Shown: one piece after another, positions 6,191 through 9,194 of the stretch
Layout of the letters: every line of letters starts with the position of its first letter
How positions within the stretch are numbered: the stretch's first letter is position 1
Assembly (NCBI GenBank): GCA_020047775.1
Contig: JAIFNK010000317.1
Span: 11,134 to 20,327, forward strand
DNA: 9,194 nt
Direction of reading: 5' to 3'
DNA from: Akkermansia sp.
GTDB lineage: Bacteria; Verrucomicrobiota; Verrucomicrobiia; Verrucomicrobiales; Akkermansiaceae
Made by a program: the position numbers and the translations under genes
Notes under the pieces: generated by a model
What the model was told of the DNA's origin: nothing
Seen by the model: the letters and a program-made list of their open reading frames with translations, nothing else
Databases searched by the model: none

Positions 6191-8445
6191 AACGGCGGCT
6201 ACGACGAATCTTGCTCATCGGCGTCGGCGTGTCCGTCATCGTCTGGGCTTTGTTGCCGCGACCGGAAATCGAACGGACCGGTGGCGGCTGGTCGTCTGTC
6301 GTTAGAGATCGACATGGCGCGGTGCTGCATCTCTCCACCGCCGCGGATGGCCGCTATCGGTTGCGGACGCCACTCGCCGCAGTGAGTCCGCAGTGGATCG
6401 AGGCAACGCTGGCGAAGGAGGACCGCTGGTTCCACTGGCATCCGGGAGTCAATCCCCTCGCCCTGGTCCGCGCTGCATGGGGAGCGATCACCGGCCGCCC
6501 GGCGGGTGGCGCTTCCACTCTAACGATGCAGGTGGCGAGGCTGCGCTGGGGATTGGAAACGCGCACGGTTTCCGGGAAGCTGGCGCAGATTTTCCGGGCG
6601 ATCCAACTGGAGCGGCACTACTCGAAGAACGCGATCCTCGAAGCTTATTTCAACCTCGCCCCCTACGGCGGAAACGTCGAGGGTGCGGGCGCCGCGGCCC
6701 TGCTGTGGTGCGGACGCGACGCCTCGCAGGTCACGCGCCGGGAAGCGATCGCGCTGAGTGTGATTCCGCAAAGTCCGGCCACGCGGCATCCGGGATTTCC
6801 GCGCGATGCGGGCCGGATCGCGGCGGCGCAGGGGCGTCTGGCGGTTCTGTTGGAGAAAAAATCCACGCTGCGGGACGATCCGTTGGCGGCGGCGTTCACC
6901 TTGGTTCCGCCGGGACCGCCGCCGCATGAAGCTCCTCACTTTTGCCGGCGGATGATGCGGGAGAACCGCGGATCTATCAAGACGACGCTGGATCTGGGCA
7001 TGCAGCAGAAAATCGAGCGCGGCATCGAGACGCATCTGGACCGCACGCGCGAGCGGGGGATCGTGAATGCCTGCGCCATTCTCGTGCATGCGCCGACCCG
7101 CGAGGTGCTGGCTTACGTGGGGTCCGCGGACTATGCGGACCGCGAAATCCACGGCATGGTGGATGGTTTGCGCGCGCAACGCTCGCCCGGCTCCGCCGTG
7201 AAACCGTTCGTTTACGGGCTCGCACTCGACCAGGGACTGATTCACCCGCGCACGCTGCTCACCGACGGGCCGATGGGTTTCCACGATTACAATCCGGAGA
7301 ATTTCGAAGGCGAGTTCATGGGGCCGATCCACGCGGATGACGCGCTCGTCCGCAGCCGCAATATTCCCGCGGTGGCGCTTGCAAACCGGTTGGGCGATGG
7401 CGGGCTCTATCAATTGTTGAAAAAGGGCGGCGTCAATCTGCCGAAACCCGTCGGCCATTACGGACTCGCGCTGTCGCTGGGAGGCTTCGGCATTTCCCCG
7501 GTGCAACTGGCCGGGCTCTACGCGGCGCTCGCCGACGACGGGTTGCCGCGACCGCTCGTGTTCTCCACCGCGTCTCCATCAGCTAACAAACCACCGCTGC
7601 TCTCGCCGCAAGCGCGTTTCCTGGTGCTGGACATGATGCGCGGCGGGGATGGGTTGCCGGGAAGTGACCGCACGGTGGCATGGAAAACGGGGACTTCCCA
7701 CGGCTTTCGCGACGCATGGTCGGTCGGCGTGCGCGGCGACTACGTGCTCGTCGTCTGGCTCGGCAATTTCAGCGGACGAGGCAACAACGCGCTGGTCGCC
7801 CGCAAGTGCGCGGCTCCGTTGATGTTTGATCTGCTAGCCAGGCTGCGGCTGCCGGAGAAATCCATCGTCCCGCCCGAGGGCGTCCGGCAGGTGGAGCTTT
7901 GTGCGGCGTCCGGCGATCTTCCGGGAACGGCATGCCGGCGGATCACGCAAGGCTGGTTTATTCCGGGGGTTTCGCCGATCTCGCTGTGTCATCTCCACCG
8001 GGAAATCCTGGTGGACGGCTCCGCCGGCAAACGCGTGGCCCGCGACGATGGCCGACACAACTTGAAGCGGGAAATCCATGAGTTCTGGCCGCCCGACCTG
8101 TTGGAACTTTTCCGCAAGGCCGGCCTGCCCCGCCGCCCGCCGCCGGATCCTGAAAATGGCACGGACACCCTGACGGGACTCGACCATGGTGATGCGCCCG
8201 AGATCATTTCCCCGCTCGCCGGGCGGATCTATCAGTCGGACGGCCCCGAAATTCAACTCAAGGCACGGGCGACCTCCGGTGTGGAAAAACTCTACTGGTT
8301 CTGTGGCGACGCCTTTCTCGGAAGCGGCGGCCCGCAGGATGCGCCGGTGTGGAAACCCACCGCGGGAAACCACACGCTGCGGGTGCTCGACGATCACGGA
8401 CGCAGCGCCCAGGCGGCGGTCAGACTTCGGCCGGGTGCGGAGTGA
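6187..8445 (+). CDS. pbpC: Penicillin-binding protein 1C (glycosyltransferase 51 plus transpeptidase)
   Basis: This 752-residue inner-membrane enzyme polymerises lipid II into glycan strands and carries a transpeptidase-type domain; E. coli PbpC is 770 residues. One transmembrane anchor lies at about 8-23. The GT51 domain shows EDRWFHWHPGV with the likely catalytic Glu at 78, GASTLTMQVARL (108-119), and LERHYSKNAILEAYFN with a second Glu at 142. The penicillin-binding domain has SAVK (336-339), SRN (390-392) and KTG (500-502), so all three active-site motifs are present. A Cys cluster typical of PbpC follows (C572, C583, C601), then a BiPBP_C domain at about 669-748. The ATG at 6187 overlaps the upstream TGA as ATGA, with no Shine-Dalgarno, so translation is probably coupled to the macroglobulin gene. 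This pairing is well known: bacterial thioester macroglobulins are often next to pbpC, and a joint role in defence and wall repair has been proposed. E. coli PbpC has little demonstrated transpeptidase activity, so the second activity here is inferred from motifs only. Confidence 0.96.
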   Translation: MKRRLRRILLIGVGVSVIVWALLPRPEIERTGGGWSSVVRDRHGAVLHLSTAADGRYRLRTPLAAVSPQWIEATLAKEDRWFHWHPGVNPLALVRAAWGAITGRPAGGASTLTMQVARLRWGLETRTVSGKLAQIFRAIQLERHYSKNAILEAYFNLAPYGGNVEGAGAAALLWCGRDASQVTRREAIALSVIPQSPATRHPGFPRDAGRIAAAQGRLAVLLEKKSTLRDDPLAAAFTLVPPGPPPHEAPHFCRRMMRENRGSIKTTLDLGMQQKIERGIETHLDRTRERGIVNACAILVHAPTREVLAYVGSADYADREIHGMVDGLRAQRSPGSAVKPFVYGLALDQGLIHPRTLLTDGPMGFHDYNPENFEGEFMGPIHADDALVRSRNIPAVALANRLGDGGLYQLLKKGGVNLPKPVGHYGLALSLGGFGISPVQLAGLYAALADDGLPRPLVFSTASPSANKPPLLSPQARFLVLDMMRGGDGLPGSDRTVAWKTGTSHGFRDAWSVGVRGDYVLVVWLGNFSGRGNNALVARKCAAPLMFDLLARLRLPEKSIVPPEGVRQVELCAASGDLPGTACRRITQGWFIPGVSPISLCHLHREILVDGSAGKRVARDDGRHNLKREIHEFWPPDLLELFRKAGLPRRPPPDPENGTDTLTGLDHGDAPEIISPLAGRIYQSDGPEIQLKARATSGVEKLYWFCGDAFLGSGGPQDAPVWKPTAGNHTLRVLDDHGRSAQAAVRLRPGAE

Positions 8446-8486
8446 ATGGTGGAACTAGCAGGCCAGCTTCAGGCAGACCAAAAAAT

Positions 8487-9059
8487 TCAGACCCTTAGCG
8501 AACCACGGAACGCCCTCGCAGCGTAATAGGACTGTGCGCCGTTGTAACCCACGAAGACGCGGCCGTAGCGGCGATGGCCATGGAGTGCTCCACCGAGTTT
8601 TCTGATATCAGCGGGTGTTTTCACCCAGCTTGAGGTCTTCGTATCGAAATCCCCGAGCTTCTGCAGGTCTTGATATTCTTCTTCCGTCAGAAGCTCAATG
8701 CCCATGGCCGCCGCCATATCCATCGCGGAATCTGCGGGTTTGTGTTCTTTCCGTGACTCCAACCCTTCGCGGTCATAACAAACACTGGTGCGGCCTTTGG
8801 GTGTTTCCGCCGAACAATCGAAGAAGAGGTATTCGCCCGTCTTTTGATCATGACCCACCACATCCGGTTCACCGTTGGATTTTTCCATTTCGTTGAGTGA
8901 CCACCATTTTTCGGTGTTCGCTTCCAGTCTTGCTCTCACCTTGACCCACTCAACGCCTGGATGGCGGTTCATGTTTTTCTCGAAGCGGGTTTTCAGGATC
9001 TCGAGGAGTTCCAGACCTTCTTTGGGTGACAGTTTCATTTTTGTTGTAGCGTCTCTCAT
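8487..9059 (-). CDS. DUF4256 family protein, function unknown
   Basis: The product is a 190-residue soluble protein without signal peptide or membrane segment. I recognise it as DUF4256 from WSLNEMEKSNGEPDVVGHD (53-71), FFDCSAETPKGRTSVCYDRE (79-98), an SRKEHKP block (102-108), DMAAAMGIELLTEEEY (114-129), DFDTKTSSWVKTPADIRKLG (137-156) and the C-terminal SYYAARAFRGSLRV. It matches the usual family length and appears complete. The frame is open to an ATG at 9110, but the ATG at 9059 is chosen because GGGGAGGT sits just before it and conserved similarity begins soon after. A third ATG at 9038 is too far from that site. Base composition is lower than in the neighbours: three 60-base samples gave 47-55% G+C, against about 65% in pbpC. 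This and the different ribosome binding site suggest recent transfer. The gene converges on pbpC and shares no evident function with it. No biochemical role is known to me for the family. Confidence 0.9.
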   Translation of the reverse strand: MRDATTKMKLSPKEGLELLEILKTRFEKNMNRHPGVEWVKVRARLEANTEKWWSLNEMEKSNGEPDVVGHDQKTGEYLFFDCSAETPKGRTSVCYDREGLESRKEHKPADSAMDMAAAMGIELLTEEEYQDLQKLGDFDTKTSSWVKTPADIRKLGGALHGHRRYGRVFVGYNGAQSYYAARAFRGSLRV

Positions 9060-9062
9060 GGG

Positions 9063-9070
9063 ACCTCCCC
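9063..9070 (-). promoter_or_regulatory. Strong ribosome binding site of the DUF4256 gene
   Basis: On the minus strand GGGGAGGT lies three bases before the ATG at 9059. It is the only near-consensus Shine-Dalgarno seen before a gene start in this window, and it fixes the start at 9059 rather than 9110 or 9038. The spacing from GGAGG to the ATG is four bases, slightly short. Confidence 0.7.
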
Positions 9071-9073
9071 TTT

Positions 9074-9193
9074 TTAGGCGATGCCTTTCCGCAGGTCTCT
9101 CAGCGCCCACAAAAACGCGTTTGCCGGCGCGGCATCGCCTCTCAGTTTCCTCGCTCCATCCTTGCGCTTCGCACCGAACCGCTCCCGCGCGCT
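9074..9193 (-). CDS. Possible 3' end of an unidentified gene upstream of DUF4256 (partial)
   Basis: On the minus strand a frame enters at the right edge and runs 39 codons to a TAA at 9076-9074. Its last residues are NAFLWALRDLRKGIA, preceded by a very basic stretch rich in Lys, Arg and Ala. The stop is 14 bases before the DUF4256 ATG, and the DUF4256 ribosome binding site fits in that gap, as in a compact operon. The frame used by the DUF4256 gene is also open through this stretch, so openness alone is weak evidence. I do not recognise the family. It could be a non-coding stretch that happens to be open. Confidence 0.35.
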   Translation of the reverse strand, partial: SARERFGAKRKDGARKLRGDAAPANAFLWALRDLRKGIA

Positions 9194-9194
9194 C

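Noticed and set aside
6520..7506. 328-codon open frame on the minus strand inside pbpC
   Set aside because: It lies opposite the GT51 and transpeptidase motifs of pbpC. Its translation is Arg/His-rich with no family resemblance, so it is a composition shadow.
301..7590. Recurring CTAAC/GTTAG pentamer, about ten copies by eye
   Set aside because: A rough expectation from base composition on both strands is about eleven in 9.2 kb, so there is no excess.
8446..8493. Convergent gap with a direct repeat CAGACC (8474-8479 and 8488-8493) around an A-run
   Set aside because: A possible bidirectional terminator was looked for, but no stem of useful length is present. The 6-base repeat is short enough to be chance and partly lies in the DUF4256 end.

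Overview
The window is a high-GC bacterial segment: a 60-base sample in the large genes is about 65% G+C. It is built around a two-gene envelope-defence operon. The organism is almost certainly diderm, because a periplasmic alpha-2-macroglobulin paired with penicillin-binding protein 1C is a Gram-negative arrangement. The near absence of Shine-Dalgarno sequences before the big genes and the style of the macroglobulin's N-terminus suggest Verrucomicrobiota or a relative. That placement is an inference and is not proven by the sequence.

Layout: (1) Bases 1-99, minus strand: the first 33 codons of a gene that leaves the window, with a hydrophobic N-terminus. (2) Bases 100-280: a divergent intergenic region with several overlapping inverted repeats, an AT-rich block and a possible sigma70-type promoter. 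(3) Bases about 281-6190, plus strand: a very large thioester-containing bacterial alpha-2-macroglobulin, about 1,969 residues, anchored by N-terminal hydrophobic segments rather than a lipobox. (4) Bases 6187-8445, plus strand: pbpC, whose ATG overlaps the macroglobulin stop codon (ATGA). (5) Bases 8446-8486: a 41-base convergent gap with no clear terminator. (6) Bases 8487-9059, minus strand: a DUF4256 gene of visibly lower G+C with the only strong ribosome binding site in the window. (7) Bases 9074-9193, minus strand: the possible 3' end of another gene just upstream of the DUF4256 gene.

How the genes fit together: the macroglobulin is expected to trap foreign proteases in the periplasm through bait-region cleavage and covalent thioester capture. 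PbpC is expected to polymerise peptidoglycan, and has been proposed to repair the wall after the outer barrier is breached. The ATGA overlap implies co-transcription and coupled translation. The DUF4256 gene looks unrelated to this operon and is probably a later arrival. I found no RNA genes, CRISPR arrays, insertion sequences or phage genes. The core operon is a known type; the less ordinary points are the multi-segment membrane anchor, the structured leader region and the compositionally foreign DUF4256 cassette.
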